Of a stretch of 64,000 bases of DNA, positions 16,313 to 25,164 are shown piece by piece. The notes under the pieces are model-generated. The model searched no databases. It worked only from the letters and a program-made list of their open reading frames with translations, and had not been told where the DNA came from. The DNA is from Undibacterium sp. KW1 (lineage in GTDB: Bacteria; Pseudomonadota; Gammaproteobacteria; Burkholderiales; Burkholderiaceae_D). The DNA lies in NCBI RefSeq assembly GCF_009937955.1, contig NZ_AP018439.1:6076001-6140000 (forward strand), written 5' to 3'. The position numbers and the translations under genes are program-made. The stretch's first letter is position 1; each line of letters opens with the position of its first letter.

Positions 16313-18679
16313 TTAGCTGGCAGCAGCCATGGCTGCTACGCCATTAATGGCCGACAGGATCGCTTCGCTGGTCGCCGGTGCATTCAGTGGCGGGTTATAG
16401 CGGTAATCTGCCACGCTGGCAATCGCATCACGTATCGCAAAGAAAACCGAAAATGGCAGCAGCAGAGGTGGCTCACCCACAGCCTTGGACCTGTGTATGC
16501 TGTCTTGTACATTGCGGTTCTTGAACAGGCTGACGCGGAAGTCTTCCGGGCAATCAGAAATCGCTGGTATCTTGTAGGTTGAAGGCGCATGCGTCATCAG
16601 CTTGCCGCCCTTGTTCCACCATAATTCTTCTGTCGTCAGCCAGCCCATACCTTGTATGAAAGCACCTTCTACCTGGCCAATATCGATGGCGGGGTTCAAA
16701 GAATTACCGGCATCGTAAAGAGCATCGGCACGCAAGAGTTTCCATTCACCAGTCAGGGTATCGACGATGACTTCAGATACCGAGGCGCCGTAAGCATAGT
16801 AAGAGAAGGGATTGCCGCTCATGGTTTTCGGGTCCCAGTGCAAACCGGGTGTCGCATAAAAACCGTCAGACCATAATTGCACCCGCGCCAGATAGGCTTT
16901 TTGCACCAGGGCTTCAAACGGGATATCCAGGCCATTGATACTGACCAGGCCCGCCGCAAAGCGGATGTCTGCCAATTCGCCACCATAAGTTTTTACTGCA
17001 AATTCAGCCAGGCGCTGGCGCAGGGTATGCGCGGCGTTTTGCGCAGCCTTACCGTTTAAATCAGCACCTGTAGAAGCGGCAGTAGCCGAGGTATTGGCAA
17101 CCTTGCTGGTGTCAGTGGCAGTAGCGCGTACCTTGTCCAGGTTCAGGCCCAGTTCATGCGCAACGACCTGGCAAACCTTGGTATTGACGCCCTGCCCCAT
17201 TTCACAACCACCGTGATTGACCAGTACCGAGCCATCGGTATAGATGTGCACCAAAGCACCAGCCTGGTTCAGGTGGGTGACGTTAAAGGCGATACCAAAT
17301 TTAACCGGCGTCAGTGCCAGACCTTTTTTGAGAACGGGGCTGCTGGCATTGAATGCCTTGATGTCAGCACGGCGTTGCTGGTATTCACTACTGGTTTCAA
17401 GTTCTGCCACCAGTTCATGGATGACGTTATCGACAACCTTCTGGCCGTACTGTGTAACGTTGCGTCCCTCTTCGTCATTGCGGCCATAGAAATTGATCTT
17501 GCGTATCTCAAGCGCATCCTTGTTCAGGTCGCGGGCGATATTATCGACGATGTATTCAATCGCAATCGCTCCTTGCGGGCCACCAAAGCCACGGAAGGCG
17601 GTATTCGACTGGGTATTGGTCTTGCCGCACATGGCGCGGATATCGACATCACCAAGGTAGTAGGTATTATCGAAATGGCAGACGGCACGGGTTGCTACCG
17701 GGGCTGACAGATCGGCAGAAAAACCGGCACGCGAGACCATCTCTACGCGGGCGGCGATGATGCGGCCTTCATCGTCGTAACCGACTTCATAATCATAATG
17801 GAAGCAATGGCGCTTGCCAGTGACCATCATGTCGTCATCACGGTCGGCACGCAGTTTGACCGGGCGCTTCAGATGCACCGCAGAGATCGCTGCCGCGGCT
17901 GCCCACAAAGCCGATTGTGACTCCTTGCCACCAAAACCACCACCCATGCGGCGGCATTCAACCACGATGTTGTGGCTGTGTACGCCGAGCGCGTGGGCAA
18001 CCACATGCTGCATTTCGCTGGGGTGCTGGGTAGAACACAGTACCAGCATGCCACGGTCTTCTTTGGGTATGGCGTAAGAAATCTGGCCTTCGAGGTAGAA
18101 CTGCTCCTGCCCGCCTACATACAATTCACCCTTGACGCGGCGCGGTGAGCGCTCGAACGCAGCCTGGGCATCGCCGCGCTGCAAGCGCATAGGCGGCAAG
18201 ACGAAGGACTGGGCTTTTTTTGCTTCTTGCGGTGTCAGTATCGCGGGCAATTCTTCATAGGTAATTTCAGCTTTGCGCACGGCGCGACGTGCATTGTCAT
18301 GCGTATCGGCAACGACGATGAAGATGGGCTGGCCCACGTATTCAACCAGGCCTTCTGACAGGATAGGGTCATCATGGATGATGGGGCCGCAGTCATTGGT
18401 GCCGGGGATATCCTTGGCGGTGTATACAGCCACGACGCCACGCGCGCTTCTTACTGCATCAAAATTCATGGCCACAATATTCGCATGCGCCTTGGACGAC
18501 AGCCCAAGTGCCGCGTGCAAGGTGCCCTGTACTTCGGGGATATCGTCGGTATAACGCGCCTCACCCAGCACATGCAGGACTGCTGATTCATGCGGATGCG
18601 ATTTGCCGACCTCTGCCCAGTCTGCATGGTCTTTGGCGAGGTTTTTGTCGGTCAGGAAAGCGTCAGTTTGGGTATTCAT
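16313..18679 (-). CDS. xdhB: Xanthine dehydrogenase, molybdopterin-binding subunit
   Basis: A 788-residue large subunit of bacterial xanthine dehydrogenase, which oxidises hypoxanthine and xanthine to urate at a molybdenum centre. Visible motifs include GGFGGKES (cofactor loop), AFRGFGGPQGA and, near the C-terminus, VGEPPLLLPFSVFFAIRDA with the catalytic Glu position in GEPP. The start at 18679 follows an AGGAG ribosome binding site and overlaps the end of xdhA only slightly upstream, so I prefer it to 18697. It is the second gene of the xdhABC-guaD group. Confidence 0.95.
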   Translation of the reverse strand: MNTQTDAFLTDKNLAKDHADWAEVGKSHPHESAVLHVLGEARYTDDIPEVQGTLHAALGLSSKAHANIVAMNFDAVRSARGVVAVYTAKDIPGTNDCGPIIHDDPILSEGLVEYVGQPIFIVVADTHDNARRAVRKAEITYEELPAILTPQEAKKAQSFVLPPMRLQRGDAQAAFERSPRRVKGELYVGGQEQFYLEGQISYAIPKEDRGMLVLCSTQHPSEMQHVVAHALGVHSHNIVVECRRMGGGFGGKESQSALWAAAAAISAVHLKRPVKLRADRDDDMMVTGKRHCFHYDYEVGYDDEGRIIAARVEMVSRAGFSADLSAPVATRAVCHFDNTYYLGDVDIRAMCGKTNTQSNTAFRGFGGPQGAIAIEYIVDNIARDLNKDALEIRKINFYGRNDEEGRNVTQYGQKVVDNVIHELVAELETSSEYQQRRADIKAFNASSPVLKKGLALTPVKFGIAFNVTHLNQAGALVHIYTDGSVLVNHGGCEMGQGVNTKVCQVVAHELGLNLDKVRATATDTSKVANTSATAASTGADLNGKAAQNAAHTLRQRLAEFAVKTYGGELADIRFAAGLVSINGLDIPFEALVQKAYLARVQLWSDGFYATPGLHWDPKTMSGNPFSYYAYGASVSEVIVDTLTGEWKLLRADALYDAGNSLNPAIDIGQVEGAFIQGMGWLTTEELWWNKGGKLMTHAPSTYKIPAISDCPEDFRVSLFKNRNVQDSIHRSKAVGEPPLLLPFSVFFAIRDAIASVADYRYNPPLNAPATSEAILSAINGVAAMAAAS

Positions 18680-18693
18680 GTTTTCTCCTGAGC

Positions 18694-20175
18694 TCAAGCT
18701 GTGACGGTGACGGGGGCAAAGACATTGATGGCTTGCAGTTTGAGCGGAGCATCGGTGCGCGTCTCCAGCCAGAAACGGCGCAAAAGATTTTGTGCTGTCT
18801 GCATGCGGTAGGTATTGCTGGCACGCATATCGGTCAGTGGTGTGTAATCCTGTGCCAACAAGGCCATGGCATTTTTCACTGTCGCTTCATTCCATGGCTG
18901 GCCGTTCAAGGCTGCTTCTGCCAGAGGTGCGCGGCGTGAGGTAGCGGCCATACCACCGAAGGCGATATGCGCATCACGCACGATTCCTCCGTCTAGGCTG
19001 ATCGCAAAAGCAGCGCAGACGGCAGAAATGTCCTGGTCATAACGCTTGGCGAGTTTATAGGTGCGGAATTGCTGCCCGGCTTTGGGCAAGGGTATGCGCA
19101 CGGCAGCGACAAATTCACCGGGCTGCATATCCTTTTTCATATAGTCGAGGTAAAAACTCTCCAGCAACAACACGCGTTGGCCGCGCACGCTGTGCAAGAC
19201 GATCTCAGCACCCAAGGCAATCATCCACGGTGCTGAATCACCAATCGGCGAGCCATTGGCGACACTGCCACCGAGCGTGCCGGTATTGCGTATGGGTTGC
19301 GAAGCAAAGCGCTGCCACATCTCGGTCAGTTCATCCGGGTAATGCTTGCAGACTGCGCCGTAGGCATCATTCAGGGACACGGCAGCACCTATCTCCAGCA
19401 TGCCATCCACGGTCTTGATATGTTTTAACTCATCAACTTCACGCACATAAATGATATTGCCCAGGTCGCGCATTTGCTTGGTGACCCACAGGCCGACGTC
19501 GGTAGAACCTGCCAGTATGGTGGCCTTGGGGTTGGCTTCACGCACTTCAGCCAGTTGTTGCAAGGTGCGCGGTGCATAGAAAGTCTGGTTATATGCCGTA
19601 TAGCTGAACATCTCTCCACGCTGCAGGTCTTGCAAGCCGCTGATGACAGCCGCACGGTCAAACTCAGCCGCAGGCAATTCACCCATGCGCTTTGCGGCAT
19701 CGATGATGGGGCGGTAACCTGTACAACGGCAGAGGTTGCCGGACAGGGTTTCGTCTATTTCTTTGCGGCACGGAGGAACGGAATCCCCTTCTTTTTTCAG
19801 GTACAGGCTCCACAGGGACATGGCAAACCCCGGGGTGCAAAAGCCGCATTGCGAACCATGGCATTCCACCAGTGCCTGTTGCACAGGATGCAATTCACCA
19901 TTCTTTTGTTGCAAATCTTCTACCGTAAACACCGCCTTGCCATCGAGGGTGGGCAGGAACTGTATGCAGGAATTAACTGACTGCAATTCCAGCTGACCAT
20001 GTTTCATTTCACCAACGACGACCGTACATGCCCCGCAATCGCCCTCTGCACAACCCTCCTTGGTGCCGGTGCAATGCAGGTCTTCACGCAGATGCTGCAA
20101 CAGCGTGCGCGTAGGCGCAGCATTGCTGACTTGCTGGATTTGGCCTTGGTAATAGAAACGTATAGGGTCAGACAT
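18694..20175 (-). CDS. xdhA: Xanthine dehydrogenase, FeS/FAD subunit
   Basis: A 493-residue small subunit with two [2Fe-2S] clusters and an FAD domain. The N-terminal ferredoxin cluster is seen in CTGTKEGCAEGDCGAC and the second cluster in CGFCTPGF plus CRCTGYRP. The FAD-binding domain starts near residue 195 with ATILAGSTDVGLWVTKQMRD and includes TLGGSVANGSPIGD. It passes electrons from XdhB to NAD+. It is the first gene of the leftward operon, with GGAG 6 nt before the ATG. A 390-bp regulatory gap separates it from the divergent monooxygenase gene. Confidence 0.95.
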   Translation of the reverse strand: MSDPIRFYYQGQIQQVSNAAPTRTLLQHLREDLHCTGTKEGCAEGDCGACTVVVGEMKHGQLELQSVNSCIQFLPTLDGKAVFTVEDLQQKNGELHPVQQALVECHGSQCGFCTPGFAMSLWSLYLKKEGDSVPPCRKEIDETLSGNLCRCTGYRPIIDAAKRMGELPAAEFDRAAVISGLQDLQRGEMFSYTAYNQTFYAPRTLQQLAEVREANPKATILAGSTDVGLWVTKQMRDLGNIIYVREVDELKHIKTVDGMLEIGAAVSLNDAYGAVCKHYPDELTEMWQRFASQPIRNTGTLGGSVANGSPIGDSAPWMIALGAEIVLHSVRGQRVLLLESFYLDYMKKDMQPGEFVAAVRIPLPKAGQQFRTYKLAKRYDQDISAVCAAFAISLDGGIVRDAHIAFGGMAATSRRAPLAEAALNGQPWNEATVKNAMALLAQDYTPLTDMRASNTYRMQTAQNLLRRFWLETRTDAPLKLQAINVFAPVTVTA

Positions 20176-20567
20176 GAATGCTCCGGTATGAAATTCTTAT
20201 GGGGCGAGGTTAGCATCCACGGCGCTGACATCTATATGCATAAAATGATGTAGCTTATCTGCAGCTCAAAATATAAAACACCAGACAAACACCCTCGCAG
20301 GCTGCAAAGCCTTGTCAGTATTCAGTATAGACAGTACAGCGGAAAACGCAGGCCAGCGCTTGTATGGGGAATATCACGGTTTTTATATACCGGCTTGAGC
20401 AAACGATATGCTTTGCTCTGCGCTTAAGTCCCGACGTCTGGTATAGGCTCCAGCCTTGCCCGGAGCCAAGGTCAATATCCAGACCATGATCAACCATGAA
20501 TTAAAAGCTCAAAAAAGCTACAAATTTATGTATGATTTGCAACTCATTTAATCAGCCGGGCTTGCAC
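20176..20567. other. Divergent regulatory gap upstream of xdhA
   Basis: About 390 bp between xdhA (leftward) and the small monooxygenase gene (rightward). No gene or known riboswitch is recognised. A short hairpin (GGCTCC...GGAGCC at 20446-20467) is present. The gap should hold the promoters of both sides and possibly an operator for a purine-responsive regulator. Confidence 0.45.
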
Positions 20568-20897
20568 ATGTACACCTCTACGTTCACTTTCAAGAAAAAA
20601 CAGTACGACGATGTTTTTTATGCGCTGGATGAGCAAATTGCCTCTCTGGCGAAAGCCACGCCCGGTTATCTCGGTGAAGAGACCTGGGAAAATGCGGCTA
20701 CGGGCCAGATTTCCAATGTGTATTACTGGGACAGCCTGGAAGCCTTGCAGGCCCTGATTGCCAATCCCGTACACCAGCAGGCCAAGGCAGCCCAGGCCAA
20801 CTGGCTGGATGGTTACCAGGTCGTCGTGGCAGAAGTCTTGCGTACCTATGGTGATGGCAAGCTGGAACATCCCTGTGTTGAAATTCACAGGGCGTAA
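20568..20897 (+). CDS. Antibiotic biosynthesis monooxygenase (ABM) domain protein
   Basis: A 109-residue protein with a single ABM ferredoxin-like fold. Recognisable parts are the first strand and helix (YTSTFTFKKKQYDDVFYALDEQI), the PGYLGEETWEN segment and the VYYWDSLEALQALIANPVHQQAK helix pair. Family members include small cofactor-free monooxygenases and heme or stress-related enzymes. The start at 20568 is chosen because the fold begins directly after it. It is divergent from xdhA. The substrate is unknown. Confidence 0.82.
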   Translation: MYTSTFTFKKKQYDDVFYALDEQIASLAKATPGYLGEETWENAATGQISNVYYWDSLEALQALIANPVHQQAKAAQANWLDGYQVVVAEVLRTYGDGKLEHPCVEIHRA

Positions 20898-20947
20898 ATT
20901 GACTAAGCATCCGAGTAAACTCTGATCATTTCTGAAAGCATAAGCAT

Positions 20948-21523
20948 ATGAAAACCGGTCTCAGCATAGTTCTGGTTGTCGCGTTATTGAGCAATGCACC
21001 AATGGGCAAGGCAAGCAGCCAGGATGAACAGGCATTGATGGCTGGCGTGCAGGGTTTTTATGGCTGGGTGCTGAAGAAAGGCAAACAGGTCTCGGCCTTG
21101 CAGCCGCAAATCAAGGATATTGCTGGCAGCAAGAAATTTCAGCTTGATACCAAAAACCTCAAGGCTTTCAGTGGCAAGTTCATGGCTTCCGGCTATTTTG
21201 CACCAGACTTTCCGGCAGTGCTGGAGCGTTACTATGGCAAGTACCAGCAGCAATTCAAGGCTTATACCGATGCCGAGTTTGCCCAGATGGCCAAGGATGG
21301 CCGTGGGCCGCTGATGGAAACAGAAGATATGGATATTTTCTTTTGCGCCCAGGAATATGAGTACAAGACGTCTTTCATCAAGAAAATCAAGGCCAAGACG
21401 ATCAAGCTGGGTGGTGACAAAGCCAGCGTCACCGTAGTCTCGCCTTATCAGTGGGAAGCTGAATTCAAGTTCGTCAAAGTCGATCAGCGCTGGCTGATTG
21501 CTGGTTACTGTGTGTTCCAATAA
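20948..21523 (+). CDS. Exported DUF3828-like protein
   Basis: A 191-residue protein with a signal peptide (about 1-22, MKTGLSIVLVVALLSNAPMG). The pattern of an early VQGFYGWVLKK segment, a middle acidic MDIFFCAQEYE strand and a C-terminal VTVVSPYQWEAEFKFVKVDQRWLI strand pair resembles the NTF2-like DUF3828 family. Function is unknown. It lies just upstream of the four-gene kinase/ATPase cassette, with a 73-bp gap, and is probably a separate unit. Confidence 0.65.
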   Translation: MKTGLSIVLVVALLSNAPMGKASSQDEQALMAGVQGFYGWVLKKGKQVSALQPQIKDIAGSKKFQLDTKNLKAFSGKFMASGYFAPDFPAVLERYYGKYQQQFKAYTDAEFAQMAKDGRGPLMETEDMDIFFCAQEYEYKTSFIKKIKAKTIKLGGDKASVTVVSPYQWEAEFKFVKVDQRWLIAGYCVFQ

Positions 21524-21596
21524 GCCTGCGGCCCATGGCTAGGGTCTTCTTGTGCATGCTATATTATGTTTTCTTGCAACTTCCTGAACAGGGCTT

Positions 21597-22667
21597 ATGA
21601 GCGGTCCTACCACCGTTTTAACCAGAGCCGATGCGATGCGGGTTTTGCTGTCAGCAGCAGGCATACGTGCTGCCATGGCTGTCAAGCAGGCGCATCAGGA
21701 TGCCGGCCTATTGCGCACGCAACAGAATGAGCAGCAAGCCATTCTGCAAGAACGCCTGCGTGCTGCAACTGGCTTGAGTCAACAGGCTTTGCAGCAGCAA
21801 TTGCAAACGACAGAGCAAGACTATGCCGATTTATTGCTATTGGCTGAAAAAATAGGCTACAGTGATCAGGTACAGGCAATTCGTCCGCCGTCTCCACAAG
21901 GAGCGGATGAGCAGGAAATCATTACTTACCTGCGTAACTTGCATGCACTGGTGTATGAGCTCAGACCTGTGCTTTTGCAAGAGTCTGCCAGACGGGCCGA
22001 TTCCCTCTTTGATCAGACAGATTTTGATGTGGCAACGGCCAGCAGTGCAACTCTGCCGCAAGACCGGCTGGCGCGCCTGCTGAAACGCGTCGCCCACCTG
22101 CCACAATTACCAGAAGATATCGCAGGGCTGGCAAGAGAGCTGGAAATATCCCTGCCCGGCGAGCGGGCTGATCTGCTTGCCAGCGATTTGCGCCTGCACA
22201 TCCAGAACCTGCTGGAAGCCGAGAAAAAACGCCAGGTAGGTGAAGCCCAGGCCCTGATACTAGAGCAGACTTTGAAAGACCTTGGCTACCAGGTCGAAGA
22301 GATATCCCACACCCTGTTTGTAGAAGGTGGCACCGTTCATTTTCGCCGCAACAGCTGGGACAAGTACATGGTGCGCATGCGCATGGATGCCAAGACCGGG
22401 CAAGCCAATTTCAATGTCATCCGTGCCGTCAAACAGGGTGAAAATGAACGCAGCGTACTTGACCATCTGGCAGAAGACCGCTGGTGCAGTGAATTCCCGA
22501 CTCTGATGGCAGCACTGGAAGCGCGTGGCATACACATGCAGGTGACACGGCTATTGCAGGCAGGTGAACTGCCAGTGCAACTGGTCGTGGAAGACAAACT
22601 GCCGCGATTTGCAGAAGAAGAGCAAATCGAAAGCCGCAAACAACAACGTAGCAATAAATTGCCATGA
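21597..22667 (+). CDS. Coiled-coil protein, first gene of the AAA+/radical-SAM/kinase cassette
   Basis: A 356-residue cytoplasmic protein with no family that I can name. Residues about 30-105 and 195-220 are Gln/Glu/Leu-rich and predicted coiled coil. The C-terminal part (about 215-330) looks like a compact alpha/beta domain with LEQTLKDLGYQVEEIS, VHFRRNSWDKYMVRMRMD and a VLDHLAEDRWCSEFPTL helix. Its stop overlaps the start of the AAA+ gene (ATGA at 22664), so the two proteins are translationally coupled and likely act together, perhaps as adaptor and ATPase. It could be a substrate or scaffold of the kinase. Confidence 0.75.
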   Translation: MSGPTTVLTRADAMRVLLSAAGIRAAMAVKQAHQDAGLLRTQQNEQQAILQERLRAATGLSQQALQQQLQTTEQDYADLLLLAEKIGYSDQVQAIRPPSPQGADEQEIITYLRNLHALVYELRPVLLQESARRADSLFDQTDFDVATASSATLPQDRLARLLKRVAHLPQLPEDIAGLARELEISLPGERADLLASDLRLHIQNLLEAEKKRQVGEAQALILEQTLKDLGYQVEEISHTLFVEGGTVHFRRNSWDKYMVRMRMDAKTGQANFNVIRAVKQGENERSVLDHLAEDRWCSEFPTLMAALEARGIHMQVTRLLQAGELPVQLVVEDKLPRFAEEEQIESRKQQRSNKLP

Positions 22668-24511
22668 ATGTACCTGACATACGCTGGCTGCAAGACTTGC
22701 AGCGCCTGCTGCCCATACGATCCCAGTATGTGGTTTCTGGCAGCATACGCGACAGTTTTCTGTTGCCACTTGACGCTGCTTCTGGCAGTGCCACCCTGGT
22801 GCCTTTCAACCGTGCCTTGTGGGAGTTTTTAAAAAGCCAGGACTACAGTCTTTTACTTGCGTTTGACCCTGTCGATGGCTTGCGCGTCTATCCTGACGAA
22901 GCAGCGCAGCGTGATCTGGCCGCCCGCCTGTTCGATGTGAAGCTGGCAGATGGTTGTCAGCAAATGAGCCTGGAAAGCCTGAGCAAGCTGATGAAAAAAA
23001 TCAGTGCTGAACGCGAAGTACGTTGCGCTCTGGTGCTGGATTTTGCCTCACGCATCAGCCGCAAGCCTGAGCAGTTGAGTGAGGCTGAACACCGCTTCTT
23101 TGTCGCCGCAGAAAAAATCTCGCTGAATGCCTCTGCCATAGTCCCGCGTCAGAAAGGTGGACCACCGCTATACAATCCCATACTGTGGCTGGTGAACCGG
23201 GCGCAGGATTTGCCATCCTGGTTCACGCTCGATAGCGAGCGGATTGCGACCCTGCATATCGGCAAACCCGACTTTGAAATGCGCCAGGCTGCGGCACAAC
23301 AACTGGCACCCTTGTTTGCCGGGTTTGCTGATGCGCAAGCGGATGTCCGCACCCAATTCGTCAAAGCTTTTACTGAAGGAACGGATGGCATGTCCCTGTC
23401 TGCCCTGGCAGATATCACTGAGCTGGCGGACCGGCAAAAACTCGCTATCAGTGATATAGATGATGCAGTACGCTGCTATAAAGTTGGGGTGCTGGATAAT
23501 CCCTGGCGCAAGGAATACCTGCGCGACAAGATACGCGATGCTGAAAATTTTATCGAAGACCGTGTCAAGGGCCAACGCCCTGCGGTCATCAAGACCCTCG
23601 ATATTCTGAAGCGCTCGGTTATGAGCCTGACAGGGGCGCAAACTCGCTCGGTCGGCAGCAGGCCACGCGGCGTCTTGTTTTTTGCCGGTCCAACCGGTGT
23701 GGGTAAGACCGAACTGGCCAAGACCCTGACAAAACTGGTGTTTGGTGATGAAGCGGCTTATTCACGTTTTGACATGAGTGAATTTGCAGAAGAGCATACC
23801 AGCGCCAGGTTGCTCGGTGCCCAACTGGGTTTCGTCGATTCTGAAGCTGGTGGCGAACTCACCAACGCCGTCAGGCAAAAACCTTTTTCTGTCGTGCTGT
23901 TTGATGAAATCGAAAAAGCCCATCCGCGCATACTCGATAAATTCTTGCAGATACTGGAAGATGGCCGCCTGACCGATGGCCGTGGCGACACCGCGTATTT
24001 TTCTGAAACCATTTTGATCTTCACTTCCAACCTGGGTATCTATGTAGAAGACAATCACGGGCAACGCCACGAAAATGTCAAACCAGGTGACAGCTATGAA
24101 ACCGTGGAATTCAAGGTGCGTGCAGCCATAGGTAATTATTTCAAATTCAATTTGTCACGACCAGAATTATTGAACCGCATCGGTGACAATATCGTGGTCT
24201 TTGATTTTATTTCTGCTGAAGTCGCCGCCAAGATTTTTGATGGCATGCTGCGCAATGTCGCGCGTCGTTTGCAGGAAGAACTCAAGCTGCAACTGGCCAT
24301 GCCAGCGGCAGTGCGCGATGACTTGCTGGCACGTTGCATACGTGACCTCAGCAACGGTGGCCGTGGCATAGGCAACCAGCTGGAATCAAATTTCATCAAC
24401 CCCTTGTCGCGCGCCTTGTTTGAACAGGAACTGACAGGCAAGCAGCGCCTCACTGTAACGGCGATTACCGAAGCCGATAAAGTCATCAGCCTGAGCCTGC
24501 AATTAGCATGA
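22664..24511 (+). CDS. ClpB-like AAA+ ATPase with degenerate N-terminal ATPase half
   Basis: A 615-residue AAA+ protein. The C-terminal half (about 320-612) matches the second ATPase domain of ClpA/ClpB/HslU-type unfoldases. It has Walker A GPTGVGKT at 342-349, Walker B VVLFDEIEKAH with Asp414/Glu415, sensor-1 TSN after ETILIF, and an arginine finger Arg505 in PELLNRIGD. The N-terminal half (about 1-300) has the length and helical pattern of an AAA+ module but no Walker A, so it is likely inactive. No ClpP-binding IGF/IGL loop is seen. It overlaps both neighbouring genes by 4 bp. Its role is probably ATP-driven remodelling of a partner protein. Confidence 0.85.
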   Translation: MNVPDIRWLQDLQRLLPIRSQYVVSGSIRDSFLLPLDAASGSATLVPFNRALWEFLKSQDYSLLLAFDPVDGLRVYPDEAAQRDLAARLFDVKLADGCQQMSLESLSKLMKKISAEREVRCALVLDFASRISRKPEQLSEAEHRFFVAAEKISLNASAIVPRQKGGPPLYNPILWLVNRAQDLPSWFTLDSERIATLHIGKPDFEMRQAAAQQLAPLFAGFADAQADVRTQFVKAFTEGTDGMSLSALADITELADRQKLAISDIDDAVRCYKVGVLDNPWRKEYLRDKIRDAENFIEDRVKGQRPAVIKTLDILKRSVMSLTGAQTRSVGSRPRGVLFFAGPTGVGKTELAKTLTKLVFGDEAAYSRFDMSEFAEEHTSARLLGAQLGFVDSEAGGELTNAVRQKPFSVVLFDEIEKAHPRILDKFLQILEDGRLTDGRGDTAYFSETILIFTSNLGIYVEDNHGQRHENVKPGDSYETVEFKVRAAIGNYFKFNLSRPELLNRIGDNIVVFDFISAEVAAKIFDGMLRNVARRLQEELKLQLAMPAAVRDDLLARCIRDLSNGGRGIGNQLESNFINPLSRALFEQELTGKQRLTVTAITEADKVISLSLQLA

Positions 24512-25164
24512 AGATAGCGATCAATAAAGCGCATTTCCCGGTCACTGTACTCGGGCCGGGGAGGCGCATCGGCATCTGGGTACAGGGTTGCAGCATAGGC
24601 TGCAAGGGCTGTGTTTCGCAAGATACCTGGGCCAGGGATAGCAGCAAGGAAATGACAGTGGCGGGTTTAGTGAGCTGGTGCCGCGAAGTCAGCGCCGGGC
24701 AATTTGATGGCATTACCATTTCAGGTGGTGAACCATTCGAGCAACCCAAGGCCCTGCATGCCTTGCTTGATGGTTTGCATTACTGGCGCAATAGTGCAGG
24801 GATGGATTTCGACATCCTTTGCTATAGCGGTTATCCACTCGCAACTCTGCAAAAAAGGCATGCAGACTTGCTGCAGAAACTTGATGCCCTGATCCCTGAG
24901 CCTTTTATCGTCAATAAGCCGCTGACCCAGGCCTGGCGTGGCTCAGCCAATCAACCGCTGGTACTCTTGTCAGACCGTGCAAGGGCGCGCATGCAGACTT
25001 ATGTGGATGCCCCCATCGATGAACAGGACAAACGCATACAAACCATGATAGACGGCCAGCATGTCTGGTATGTAGGCATACCGGCGCGTGGTGACATGCA
25101 GGCACTCGAGCAATTATGTGCCAGTCGTGGTCTGAGCTTTGATAGCGTCAGCTGGAGGCCCTGA
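24508..25164 (+). CDS. Radical SAM protein, NrdG/PflA activase-like
   Basis: A 218-residue protein with the radical-SAM cluster motif C-x3-C-x2-C at Cys28, Cys32 and Cys35 (CSIGCKGC) and the SAM-binding GGE motif in ITISGGEPFEQP. The short length and the GIWVQGC entry place it with 4Fe-4S single-cluster activases such as NrdG and pyruvate-formate-lyase activase. No glycyl-radical enzyme is encoded in the window, so its target is probably another protein or small molecule. It is locked between the AAA+ gene (4-bp overlap) and the kinase gene (TGAGTG junction), which implies joint expression. Confidence 0.85.
   Translation: MKIAINKAHFPVTVLGPGRRIGIWVQGCSIGCKGCVSQDTWARDSSKEMTVAGLVSWCREVSAGQFDGITISGGEPFEQPKALHALLDGLHYWRNSAGMDFDILCYSGYPLATLQKRHADLLQKLDALIPEPFIVNKPLTQAWRGSANQPLVLLSDRARARMQTYVDAPIDEQDKRIQTMIDGQHVWYVGIPARGDMQALEQLCASRGLSFDSVSWRP

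Noticed and set aside
20176..20567. Purine or molybdenum-cofactor riboswitch upstream of xdhA
   Set aside because: No conserved core of these riboswitches could be seen on the minus strand.
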